A stretch of DNA of 64,000 bases from Fidelibacterota bacterium (lineage in GTDB: Bacteria > Fidelibacterota > Marinisomatia > SCGC-AAA003-L08 > TS1B11), in assembly GCA_004124875.1 (NCBI GenBank), contig SCKJ01000001.1, forward strand, positions 248,001-312,000. The letters run 5' to 3'. Of the stretch, positions 46,887 to 56,300 are shown piece by piece. Numbering within the stretch: the stretch's first letter is position 1; the number at the start of each line of letters is the position of its first letter. Below the pieces are notes generated by a model. It was given only the letters and a program-made list of their open reading frames with translations, was not told the DNA's origin and made no database searches. A program made the position numbers and the translations under genes.

Positions 46887-46992
46887 TCTTTCAGGCGTCT
46901 TAACCGCCAAGCGACCCCAATACTAAAGGTGTTATTCTTTTACATTCTTTTTATTTTCGTGCTTTTGGACACGATAGGGGCTATATTAAGCC

Positions 46993-47667
46993 ATGGCACC
47001 GTTCCTGCCCCATGATGACATGACATTTGGCGACCTGCTTGCCTTCCAGCGCGAAAAGGCGGGACTGACCCAACAGCAGTTGGCGCAGCGTCTCGGCATC
47101 CAATACCAGCAGGTTTCAGCCTACGAGCGCAATGTGGCCTTTCCCCGGAAGGGGCGGCTCATACAGATTTGCGAAATTGTGAACGCCTCGTATGCCGATC
47201 TGGCTCAGGCAAAGTTTCGCACTCAAAATCCCGGTCTGCCTGATGAGGCGTTTGCGCCGGGTACCCCTCGGCGGCTGCCGCCGATTCCTATCATCGGACA
47301 GGCCGCTGCAGGACAGGGGCTGTTTCCGAATCTCGATGACACCGACATTGCGGCTGACGAATATATTGAGCGGCCCGATGACCTACGCGAGGAGCGTGTC
47401 TACGGGCTGCGGGTTTATGGCGACTCCATGACCCCGGTGGTCAAGCCCGGGTCGGTGGTCATTGCCTCGCAGGATACGACTTGCCGCAATGGCGACCTGG
47501 CGGTGGTGGTAACGCACAACGGCGAAGCGCTCATCAAGGTGGTCTATTACAAAGGTGAACAGCTGCAGCTCACCTCGTCCAATCCAGCCTATCCCGACCG
47601 GCTCATCCCCCGCGAGGAGGTGCTGCACCTCCATCCGGTCGTGCACATCCGGCTGGCCCGCATGTAG
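46993..47667 (+). CDS. XRE-type repressor with S24 (LexA-like) autoprotease
   Basis: The 224-residue product has an N-terminal helix-turn-helix (LLAFQREKAGLTQQQLAQRLGIQYQQVSAYERN) and a C-terminal S24 domain. The Ala-Gly cleavage site AAAG is at 104-107 and the catalytic pair is Ser145 (GDSMTP) and Lys182 (ALIKVV). It should cut itself when RecA filaments form, like phage repressors and LexA. The 106-base leader carries tandem ATTCTTTT units (46934-46951) and TATATT just before the ATG. No phage genes are nearby, so it may control chromosomal genes, perhaps SOS. The gene ends at a strong terminator. Confidence 0.88.
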   Translation: MAPFLPHDDMTFGDLLAFQREKAGLTQQQLAQRLGIQYQQVSAYERNVAFPRKGRLIQICEIVNASYADLAQAKFRTQNPGLPDEAFAPGTPRRLPPIPIIGQAAAGQGLFPNLDDTDIAADEYIERPDDLREERVYGLRVYGDSMTPVVKPGSVVIASQDTTCRNGDLAVVVTHNGEALIKVVYYKGEQLQLTSSNPAYPDRLIPREEVLHLHPVVHIRLARM

Positions 47668-47698
47668 TTTCATCGCATCACATTTTCCGCTAAAAAAA

Positions 47699-47730
47699 AG
47701 CCCCTCCAGCTCAGCGCCGAGGGGCTTTTT
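47699..47730. terminator. Strong bidirectional rho-independent terminator
   Basis: AGCCCCTC (47699-47706) pairs perfectly with GAGGGGCT (47719-47726) across a 12-base loop. It is preceded by a run of A and followed by TTTTT. It serves both the S24 repressor gene and the converging minus-strand barrel gene. Confidence 0.92.
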
Positions 47731-47746
47731 ACCGGGCGCGAAATGG

Positions 47747-49021
47747 CTAGAAGCTGTACTTGATGCTGATAGAGAGGTGGCTGAAATCCTTGAGCGCTCC
47801 CAGCCGGCTCGCTTCGTCGCCGCCGAAAATTGACAGCGTCAGGTCCAGATCGAAGGCGTCTTCTATGTGAAACGATATACCGCCGCCCAGCATATAGCCC
47901 TTCTTGTCGAGGTCATACAGCGTCTGCGCTCTCACGGTATAGCTCCCCTCTCCCAGTTCAACCGACCCAGAGGCCATCACGGCGTTCTGGGCGATGGCGG
48001 CAAACGGCATGCCCATCTTGGCGCCGATGACATTCTTTTCGTTTTCCTTTTCAGAAATAGTACTGAATCTGGCGAAATCGAAGACCTCATCACCATCGAT
48101 TCCAGTGATATATGTGCCCAGATATTGCGCCATATAGTTGCCTGCACTGCCGGCGTAATCGACCTGCGCCACGTACTGAAAGTAAGGGTTGCGAATGAAA
48201 CCATCATCAGCGTCGGGGTCTTCGGTGAGAAAATAGGCCCCCTCCACCCGCAGGGCGAAATCGCTTATGAAGGTCACCAGATCGTACCCGAACACTTGGG
48301 TGCGGTGGTAGCCCAACGAATTGGGATATAGAATGCGGTCTAATATTAGCTCGGGAATGACGCTGAAATTATGGTCGATGCCGCTAAAATAGCTGAATGA
48401 TAGGTCCATGAGCGCCATCGGTATGCTGACCCGGATGCCTGCCTCGGTATTTTCCAGGGTGCGCGTCGGCTTAACCGGCCTCCCCAATCGGAGGGGAGGG
48501 CCATCCCCGAAAATGGGAAAGTCAGGTTCCCCAATCGGTAGTATGCTGGGTTGAAAGACCGGCGTCACCACCGCCTCGACACTTATGTTGCCGAAATAGA
48601 GGTTGGCCGAAGCGGCCACAACGCCCACCTTGCGGTCGGAGCCGGGCAGAAAGAGGTAGTAATAGTTGTAAGGATTGACATTGTCGGTGGGGTTGTTGCC
48701 ATCGGTGACGCCCCATGCGAGAGTCTGTTTGCCGAACCGGAAGTCCCCCAGATCGGTGGAAAACTCCGCGTACAGCTCCTGCATATCGAAAGTCGTCACA
48801 TCGCTGTCAAGCCGGTACTCCATGGTCGTGCTGAAGTAGAAGCTGACCCGCTCGCCGCTGCGTTCGCCGTCCAGTTGGATAAAGCGGTGCGGCAGGGAGA
48901 GATAGCGCGAATCGGTGGTAACCCGGATAAGGGGGTTTACGTGGCCGTGGAACTCAATCTGCCCTGAGAGAACTGTCGCGACTGCTAAAGAGGCCAAGGC
49001 GGTGAAATGGGTCGCCCTCAT
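47747..49021 (-). CDS. DUF1302-like outer-membrane beta-barrel of lipid export operon
   Basis: The 424-residue product has a signal peptide (about 1-20) and then alternating amphipathic strands ending in the aromatic terminal residues of outer-membrane barrels (ISIKYSF). FGKQTLAWGVTDGNNPTDNVNPYN is the block that resembles DUF1302 barrels. It is the last gene of the five-gene operon and starts within an ATGA overlap with the LolA-like gene. Its likely role is a channel or acceptor in the outer membrane for whatever the LolA-like protein carries. Confidence 0.8.
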   Translation of the reverse strand: MRATHFTALASLAVATVLSGQIEFHGHVNPLIRVTTDSRYLSLPHRFIQLDGERSGERVSFYFSTTMEYRLDSDVTTFDMQELYAEFSTDLGDFRFGKQTLAWGVTDGNNPTDNVNPYNYYYLFLPGSDRKVGVVAASANLYFGNISVEAVVTPVFQPSILPIGEPDFPIFGDGPPLRLGRPVKPTRTLENTEAGIRVSIPMALMDLSFSYFSGIDHNFSVIPELILDRILYPNSLGYHRTQVFGYDLVTFISDFALRVEGAYFLTEDPDADDGFIRNPYFQYVAQVDYAGSAGNYMAQYLGTYITGIDGDEVFDFARFSTISEKENEKNVIGAKMGMPFAAIAQNAVMASGSVELGEGSYTVRAQTLYDLDKKGYMLGGGISFHIEDAFDLDLTLSIFGGDEASRLGALKDFSHLSISIKYSF

Positions 49022-49758
49022 GGCAGCCTCCGCAGATTGCGCTCGTGGAATAACGACTCCTTGATGCCGGTATCGACTTCAATGTTCGTGAACGTGAGCT
49101 CCGTGGAGTGGTTTTTCTGCACATTGCGCACGACCATGCGGACCGGCACTGAGTAGGCGCCGAAAGTGCCCATTTCAACGGTGCGTTCCTTGATCAGCTC
49201 GCCTGCCCTGTCGTAGTACATCTCCCTGCTGATCTGTGCGTCGCTCTTGCGGACCACCGAGACGATGCGGCTGTAGGATGAGCGCAAATCGGCATTGGGA
49301 ACATTCTCCAGGAGCCAGTGCTCCTCGCCATTGATGAGCTCCTCCCCCAGCAGATTGTGAGTGTAGTCATCAAGGTTGCGGCTGGAGAGATCCTCAAAGG
49401 AGAGGTCCGACCCCATGAAACTGTCGCCCCGCCTACTGGTAGAAATGCGCCGCATTTTCTTGAAGCTCGGCAACCACATGCGCATCTCATCACCTGATTC
49501 GCGTTCGATGGTCAAGAAGGCAACGCCACGGTCATCGGCCGGCGCCGTGAACCAGAGGATCATCCGCCCTTCGCCCTTGCGGACCGTATGCACCGACAGC
49601 GTACGGGTCTTGCCGGTCTTGGAAGTGAGCCGCATGGTCATGTCCGAAGTCATGTCGACCGGTGATGGGCGCTGGTCAATTTGCAGGGCGATTTCGCTGG
49701 CGGTCTGGGCCATTGTCACGCTGAGGCTGAGCAGTGAGATTATTATTATCCTGGGCAT
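49018..49758 (-). CDS. Periplasmic LolA-like outer-membrane lipoprotein-sorting family protein
   Basis: The 246-residue product has a signal peptide (PRIIIISLLSLSVTMAQ) and the LolA-like open beta-barrel fold. It matches the group annotated as outer-membrane lipoprotein-sorting proteins that sit beside MMPL exporters: EGRMILWFTAPADDRGVAFLTIE, RMWLPSFKKMRRIS, GSDLSFEDLSSRNLDDY. Such proteins carry lipids in the hydrophobic barrel between membranes. GGAG upstream supports ATG 49758. It lies two bases after the SRPBCC gene and overlaps the barrel gene. Confidence 0.85.
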   Translation of the reverse strand: MPRIIIISLLSLSVTMAQTASEIALQIDQRPSPVDMTSDMTMRLTSKTGKTRTLSVHTVRKGEGRMILWFTAPADDRGVAFLTIERESGDEMRMWLPSFKKMRRISTSRRGDSFMGSDLSFEDLSSRNLDDYTHNLLGEELINGEEHWLLENVPNADLRSSYSRIVSVVRKSDAQISREMYYDRAGELIKERTVEMGTFGAYSVPVRMVVRNVQKNHSTELTFTNIEVDTGIKESLFHERNLRRLP

Positions 49759-49760
49759 GA

Positions 49761-50207
49761 TCAGGTGCTCCTTTCGCAAGTTTCCTTAAGTGCCTTGTTA
49801 AGCGAGTTAAATCCGTCCTGGGTTGAACCGTCGATCATTTTTTTAAGCAGTGGCACAAGTAAGCCGCCAAAAATTTCCCCCTGAACAAAACGTGTGCGGT
49901 TACCGGGCAGCGGCTCCAGCTGGAAATAATGTTCGCCGTCAAACAGGCCGGGGATACCCAGGTGCCCCAGCCAGCGGAATTCCGTGGGCGCCTCGAAGCG
50001 GACGACTTTCGGCCGCATGGTAATCCCTTTGCCTCCAGGGGGCGCCAGTCGCACCTTGATTTTGGCGCCAGTCTCTACCTGGCCCTCAATGCTCCGGATG
50101 AAAGGGTTCCACCGCGGGTAGTCCTCAAAGCGGGTAAATACCTGCCAGACGTGATCAACGGGCGCGTCAATATCGATGGATGTGCGCAGCTGATAGGCCA
50201 TCGTCAT
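49761..50207 (-). CDS. SRPBCC (START-like) lipid-binding protein
   Basis: The 148-residue product has the helix-grip fold: SIDIDAPVDHVWQVFTRFEDYPRWNPFIRSIEG at the N-terminus and DGEHYFQLEPLPGNRTRFVQGEIFGG in the later strands. SRPBCC domains enclose hydrophobic ligands and some are cyclases or hydrolases. In this operon it probably binds the lipid handled by the exporter, or modifies it. ATG 50207 overlaps the TGA of the RND gene. Confidence 0.9.
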   Translation of the reverse strand: MTMAYQLRTSIDIDAPVDHVWQVFTRFEDYPRWNPFIRSIEGQVETGAKIKVRLAPPGGKGITMRPKVVRFEAPTEFRWLGHLGIPGLFDGEHYFQLEPLPGNRTRFVQGEIFGGLLVPLLKKMIDGSTQDGFNSLNKALKETCERST

Positions 50208-52492
50208 GCTCCGTCGGGCGCTGTTACTTTATCGCGCATCAGGTGGCTGACGGTGGCCAGAATGGTCAGCGTGCCCAGCGCGCAGGAGACCATGGAGATA
50301 ATGACCAAGCCGCCCATATAGCCCATAGGGATAAATTCCGAGAAGAGCAGAGCCGAAAACCCCACCGAAACGGCCGTCACATTAAGCAATATGGGGTAGC
50401 CGACATCATCGATGGTTTTCTGGCAGACGTCCTCACGTGGCACTCCCGCGCTTATGAAATGGCGGTACTGGGCAATAAAGTGGACGGCAAAGTCGACCCC
50501 CACGCCAATGATAATGGAAGTGAGCAAGGCCGTCACGTGGTTCAAGTCCAATCCGAACCATCCCATCAGTCCAAAGTTCAAAATAATGGCGGTTCCCAGC
50601 GGCAGCACAGCCAGCGCTCCCCAGAGCAGCGACTTAAAGAAAAACCAGGACAGCAGAATGATGAGCACCAGGGAAACGGCCAGCGAACGTAGCGAACTGG
50701 TTATCAGCACATCGACAAAGTCACTGATAAACACGGGGAACCCGGTGAAACGTACCGTAATGTTTTCCTTGGGCAGCTCTTCGAGATAGCTGCTGGTCTG
50801 GGCAACCATCTCCATCATCTGCCCAGTGGTGTTTTGCTTCACCGTGGCGCTGATGAGGGCCTTGGAGTAATCGTAGTCAACCAGCGAACTGAAATCGTCA
50901 GGATCGCCGGTCATGCTGTACAGGGTGAGCAGGTTGGCCACCTGACCGCGGGTTTCGGGGATGATTTCATACTGGACACTGTCATCCATGATGGTGCGGT
51001 GCAACTTGCGCACGATATTGACCAGGGAGACGGTGCTACCCATATACGGTTGGGTTTCCAGATGGTTTTGAATCGTTTCCATCTGCCGCAGGGTTTGGGG
51101 ATCTTTCATGTCGCCGGTGACCTCAATAACCAGATTCAGAGTGCCGGCAAAATTATCATCGACGAACTCGATACTCTGCCGGATGGGTGAAGAGGGCTTA
51201 AAAAAGGCGAGAAAGTTCACTTCAACCACAAGCATGGTCGTGCCGATGATGGAGAAGACGATCAGAGCCAAGCCGCCAGCGAGTACAGTCCGGGGCCGCC
51301 GCAACACCGCTTGCCCCAGCCGGTGAATGACGCCTTCCATCAACCCGGAGCCACTGAGCGCCCGGCCCGACAGATTCCACTTAGTCATACCCATGACGCT
51401 GGGCAGCAGGGTAATGGAAAGTACCCACGCCCAAAATATGCCGAAGGAAATGGCAATGCCGTAGCCGGTCATTACCCGTAACGGCGATGTGACCAGACTG
51501 ATGAAGCCTGCGATGGTGGTGATAGAGGTCAAAAATACCGGCAACATGAGCACATTCATGGTCGCTTCAACGGAGGATCGCACGTCATGGCGCACGCGCA
51601 TCTCACGGAAAAAGCGGGTGATGATATGGACCCCATCGGCTGTGGCGATGGTGAGCAGAATAACCGGCATGCTGCTGTTGAGTATGGTGAAGTTGAACTG
51701 ATCGCTGCCGGTGAAATGGAACATCCAGCCCAGAAAACCGGCCATGGATGCCGTCGAGAGCACATTGACCATCAGCACCATGCCGAGGCCGGCAACAGAC
51801 CGTAAATTAAGCAACAGTACCAACGCCAGCACCACCAAGCCGATGCGCATGAGAGTAAAGACTTCCGTCCGGACGGTCTCTGAAAGGATGCCACGCACGT
51901 AAGGCATACCGGCCAGCGAAATCTCGATGCCTTCGGGAACAGCTTCAACAGCGCGGGTAACCGCGGCCGCAATTTCCTCATCGGTGGCCGTGGTATGCGG
52001 CACAACGGCCATCATGGCGTAGCGGCGATTGGTGGAGACGAGCCGGTCGGCAATCTCAGGATTGGCGTCGAGATAGGCCTCGAGGCCACTGATATCGGTT
52101 GGGGAAAGGTCGCGGTGGGGCATCAGGTCGCCCACCTCCAAAAAGCCGTCAACATTATCGATGCGGTTCATGGTAGCGAGACTCATCACCTCATCTACGC
52201 GGGGATCATCCTCCAGCGTACGGGTAATGTCCCAGATGAGCGCCAGCCGCTCAGGGGTGAACAGAGTGCCCTCTCCGCCCAAGGAGACGAGCAACGCTTC
52301 TGTTGCGCCAAACTGCTCTTCCACATCCTCCCAGATGACCCTGGAAGGCATGTCCGTGGGGAGCATTTTCAGGATATCATCCTCGAAATGAATGAAGCGA
52401 ATACCTGAGATGAGCACCAGGCTGATGGCGACGGTGGCCAGCACCAGGATTCGGGGACGTTCCAGCGTCAATCGGATCAGGGCAGCTTTCAT
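50204..52492 (-). CDS. RND/MMPL-family exporter
   Basis: The 762-residue protein has two copies of an MMPL/RND unit, each with a membrane helix, a periplasmic loop and five further helices. TIATADGVHIITRFFREMR and IIIGVGVDFAVHFIAQYR are the paired helix-4 motifs, with charged residues expected for proton coupling. MMPL-type exporters of this size move lipids, hopanoids or pigments. It is the second gene of the operon and has AGAGGAGG four bases before the ATG. Its stop overlaps the SRPBCC gene. Confidence 0.92.
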   Translation of the reverse strand: MKAALIRLTLERPRILVLATVAISLVLISGIRFIHFEDDILKMLPTDMPSRVIWEDVEEQFGATEALLVSLGGEGTLFTPERLALIWDITRTLEDDPRVDEVMSLATMNRIDNVDGFLEVGDLMPHRDLSPTDISGLEAYLDANPEIADRLVSTNRRYAMMAVVPHTTATDEEIAAAVTRAVEAVPEGIEISLAGMPYVRGILSETVRTEVFTLMRIGLVVLALVLLLNLRSVAGLGMVLMVNVLSTASMAGFLGWMFHFTGSDQFNFTILNSSMPVILLTIATADGVHIITRFFREMRVRHDVRSSVEATMNVLMLPVFLTSITTIAGFISLVTSPLRVMTGYGIAISFGIFWAWVLSITLLPSVMGMTKWNLSGRALSGSGLMEGVIHRLGQAVLRRPRTVLAGGLALIVFSIIGTTMLVVEVNFLAFFKPSSPIRQSIEFVDDNFAGTLNLVIEVTGDMKDPQTLRQMETIQNHLETQPYMGSTVSLVNIVRKLHRTIMDDSVQYEIIPETRGQVANLLTLYSMTGDPDDFSSLVDYDYSKALISATVKQNTTGQMMEMVAQTSSYLEELPKENITVRFTGFPVFISDFVDVLITSSLRSLAVSLVLIILLSWFFFKSLLWGALAVLPLGTAIILNFGLMGWFGLDLNHVTALLTSIIIGVGVDFAVHFIAQYRHFISAGVPREDVCQKTIDDVGYPILLNVTAVSVGFSALLFSEFIPMGYMGGLVIISMVSCALGTLTILATVSHLMRDKVTAPDGA

Positions 52493-52516
52493 CAGACCTC
52501 CTCTGGCGGTTAAAGA

Positions 52517-53161
52517 TTATTTGCCGGCAAAATGGGCCTCAACTCCGCCGATGACCATGTTGATGATCTGCTGGCGGTTATCGGGGTCCCCCACTTTGAG
52601 TCCATAGACATCCAATATGTTTTGCGTCACCGGCTCCATGAGGAATGTGGATACGAAAGTCGTCATGATGAAGACCACTGTTCGCACAACATCCTGGTAA
52701 GGGAGGTCCTCCCTGCCGAGGTGCGCGATGAGCTTGGGCTCCCACAGGCGCACTATTTCCGGACCTTTAAGGCGCATCAATGGTCCCATCCGTGGGGCGC
52801 CGGCGGCCAACTCGCGCGCTAGAAACGACCTGATCTTGCCGCCATGCATGGACATCAGCTCGGCGTAGATATCAAATACATTTTCGACGGCAACCACCAG
52901 ATTGTCAGCGTCACTGATAGCGCCGGTAAGGCGGGCAAACACAGGCCGGATGAGAGTATCCAGCACTTGCTCGAAAAGAGTTTTTTTATCTTCGAAGTGA
53001 TAGTAGAGCATGTACTTGTTCACGCCGGCGGCACGGGCAATTTGGCGCATGCTGGCCCCCTCGAAGCCGTCGTTGGCAAAAGTATCCATGGCCGATTCGA
53101 GAATCTTTTCCCGTTTCAGGGCGGTTTTCTCTCGGGTGCTGTCTTTGGGGCGTGGTGCCAT
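52517..53161 (-). CDS. TetR-family regulator of the lipid export operon
   Basis: The 214-residue protein has the TetR N-terminal helix-turn-helix (EGASMRQIARAAGVNKYMLYYHFEDKKTLFEQVL) and an all-helical ligand-binding domain. It is the first gene of the operon, 24 bases before the RND gene on the same strand, so it probably represses its own promoter. A near-perfect palindrome that suits a TetR dimer lies 22 bases upstream of the ATG. Its ligand may be a fatty acid or lipid, by analogy with similar operons. Confidence 0.92.
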   Translation of the reverse strand: MAPRPKDSTREKTALKREKILESAMDTFANDGFEGASMRQIARAAGVNKYMLYYHFEDKKTLFEQVLDTLIRPVFARLTGAISDADNLVVAVENVFDIYAELMSMHGGKIRSFLARELAAGAPRMGPLMRLKGPEIVRLWEPKLIAHLGREDLPYQDVVRTVVFIMTTFVSTFLMEPVTQNILDVYGLKVGDPDNRQQIINMVIGGVEAHFAGK

Positions 53162-53182
53162 GGTTCTGTTGAGTGCAAATAT

Positions 53183-53233
53183 ACCGACCGGTTGGTCAAT
53201 TAAGCAAGCGTTAAATTGTACGGACGGTCAATA
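53183..53233. promoter_or_regulatory. Candidate TetR operator with second half-site
   Basis: ACCGACCGGTTGGT (53183-53196) is a palindrome with one mismatch around ACCGGT. Directly after it is GGTCAATT, and a second copy, GGTCAATA, lies 32 bases away (53226-53233). Both are upstream of the TetR gene on the minus strand, in the region where its promoter should be. Confidence 0.5.
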
Positions 53234-53326
53234 TAATGCATTTCAGCAGAGGGCTGCGCCCTGCGATAACTTGCCGGTCAGCGTTTTTGAGGTATAAAGT
53301 GGCGCTAATTGTGCCTTTTAAGAGCA

Positions 53327-56300
53327 CTATTCCCAGAAAAAGGGAGCCCGGGGCACATTCTGCGGATATATCTGGTCCATGGTCTCCGAATCGAACAGCT
53401 CGCCATTGATCACCGTATACACCAGGCTGTTGCTGTTGCGCAGGTTCACGAGGGGATTTTCACTCAGGACCATGAGGTCGGCCAGCTTGCCCACTTCAAT
53501 GGAGCCGAGTTGGTCGCCCAAGCCGATATAGTTGGCCCCGCGAATGGTTGCGCTTTTGAGCGCCTCGTGCGGTGTCATGCCTCCCTGCCCCAGGGCCCAC
53601 AGCTCCCAGTGGGCGCCCAGGCCCTGCAGCTGCCCATGATCGCCCAGCTGCACCGATCCGCCCGCTTGGGCCAGGCGGTTGGCCGACTCGGAAACTGCAA
53701 TGTGATGCCAGTCGTCATCGGCGGCCATGACCTGCGGGCGTCGACCCCGGCCGATGAGAATCTGGCGTGGCGTAAACCGCAGCAGTTTTTCATCCAGCCA
53801 GACGGGCGGCTCGTGCTGATAAAACCAGTGCTCGCCCGACAGACCTCCATAGGCCACCAGCAAGGTGGGGGTATAGCCCACGTCAGTGCGGCTCCACAGG
53901 TTGATCACATCGTTATAGAGTGGGGTAACGGGCACTGCGTGCTCTATGCCGGTGTGACCATCGAGGATCATGCCGATGTTGAACTCAAAGTTTCCACCCC
54001 CTTCGGGCAGGACCAGCATCTGTTCAAGGCGCGCCGCTTCAATGACCCACTGCCGCTGTCTGCGCTGCGGCTGCATGTAGCTTTTAACGGCAAAGGCGCC
54101 TTGGCGCTTCAGCCGGCGGATGTGCGCCTTGGCGTCATCCAGGCTTGATATGGGCGCCTTACCCGCGATGTCAGCGCCGAACAGGATAAAGCCGGTGGAA
54201 AACAACCGCGGCCCTTTGATGACCCCGGCGGCGATCATCTCTGCCGATCCCAGGGCAAAATGCGTACTGGCCGAGGGGTCCATGACCGTTGTAATGCCGT
54301 AGGCCAGGCTGGCATAAAATTGCCAGTTCCGTTGCGGGAAAATATCGAGCGTGCTATATGCCAGATGAGCGTGGACGTTAACCATACCCGGCATCACCGT
54401 CATGCCGGTGCCATCGATGGTAAAGGCTGCATTGGGCACCTGCACCTGGTCTACCGGGCCCACACTGCTGATGATATTGCCGCTGATGACGATGGCGCCG
54501 TTTTCGATGACTTCATTCCCCTGCATGGTAATGATGCGGACGTTGGTGATGGCCAGGCTGGTGATAGGCCGCTGGCGGCTCACCACCAGGTTGATGCCCA
54601 CTGAATCGGGGCGGATCGCGCTGACATCCTCATCATCCGTCTCTTCTTCATCAGCCCCTCTTTCGGCAAACAAGGGGGTAATATCCTGTCGGTAAAAATC
54701 GGGTCCGCTCACCCATGTGACGGTGTGCTCATCGGCCCACGATATCCAGTCGGCGCCTGCGCTGCTCAGCTGCACCACTTTAACGCCGCCATCGGAGTCG
54801 GACAGCTCCACGGGACTGTTGCCAAAATTGGGCATGGGCGCCACGTAGGCATCATGCAGGTGCTTGTAGGCGATCCAGCGTCCATCGGGAGACAGGGCGA
54901 TCTCCTCCCCGTACGGGATGGTGGCATGTTCCCGTTTGTCCGAGCCGTCCGTGCGCACTGATTTCAGGATCGCCTTGTTTTCGTCGCCATCTTCAAGGTA
55001 GTAAATGCGCTCACTCTGCGGTCCGTAGAAAGGGGCCGGCATACGGCGCGACGAGCCCCGCGTGGCGACCCGCGTCACCAGGGTTGATGCGCCACCGCCA
55101 CTGGCCATGGTGCGGATTTCGTGCCACAGTTCGCCGGCCAGGCCCAGGCCCCGCAAAGTAGCCCCGCTGCTGCGCAAGTAGACAATGCGCCTGCCACTGG
55201 GGCTCCAACTCGGGTTGGCATACTGACCGGGCGTTGTGGTGAGTCGCCTGATGCGCCCGCCGTTGCGGTTCATTTTCATCAGGTGCCCTTTGCTGGCGTC
55301 ATTCCAGGTGACGTAGGCGATCTGCTTGCCGTCAGGACTGTAGCGGGGCGCATACTCGAGACTCCGGTCCGCGTCCCCGGAAATTACGAGCCTTGGGTTT
55401 TCACCGCTAGAGCCCGCCTTGTATATCCGTCCCAGTGCGCTGAACAGGATGGAGCCGTCGCTGGGCGACTGGTGGGCCCATCGCAAAATGCGGCTGCGAA
55501 AGGTGTCCGTATCAATATCGTGACTGAAACGCAACGCCTCCTGCACCGTCTGCTTGACTCGGGCGGTAAACGGGATGGCCGTCATGATTCCACTGGCCAC
55601 ATTCACCTTCCACAACTTGCCATTGCTGCTGAGGATGATGGCCGACTGATCGGGGGTCCAGGCCATGCCGGGGTAAATGCCCGTCCAGGCGAACGCCTCC
55701 TGCATGTCGTGAGTCAGCCCCGTGGTAAGGGTGCGCTCCGACCCGGTTCGCAGGTCGTGGAGAATGAGATCGGTCGACGCCCCTTCCCGGGTGATATATG
55801 CCAGAGTGTTGCCATCGCCGCTGATCAAACCCCGGCCTGCGCCGCCAGGCCTGTTGGTCACCTGCGTGAATTCCCCGGTCTCGCGGTCGAACCGGTGAAT
55901 CTGATAAATGCCATCGTGAGGATCGCTGTCGTACCGGAACCGGGAGGGCCGGGCGCTAAAATAAATATGGCGGCCATCGGGATGAAAAAACGGTTCGCCC
56001 ACTTCCTGTAAATCGTCCTTTTTGGTGATCTGTATCCCGTTGCCACCAGCCCGGTGATAGAGCCAGAGCTCCGTGGTGCCGATAGAGCTGTGGTCAGTGA
56101 GCCGCCGTTTGGTAACGATGTAGGTGCTGGTGGGGTCCCAGGCGCCCGAATTGGTGATCTTGTCCTCCTCGTTGGAAATGGCGCGGGCCTGGCTGCCATC
56201 GGCATTGATGGTCCAGATATTGTCCGAGCCGCCGCGGTCGCTGGTGAACAGGATCTCCCGCCCGTTGGGAGCCCAGCGAGGTTGGATATCATAGGCCCTG

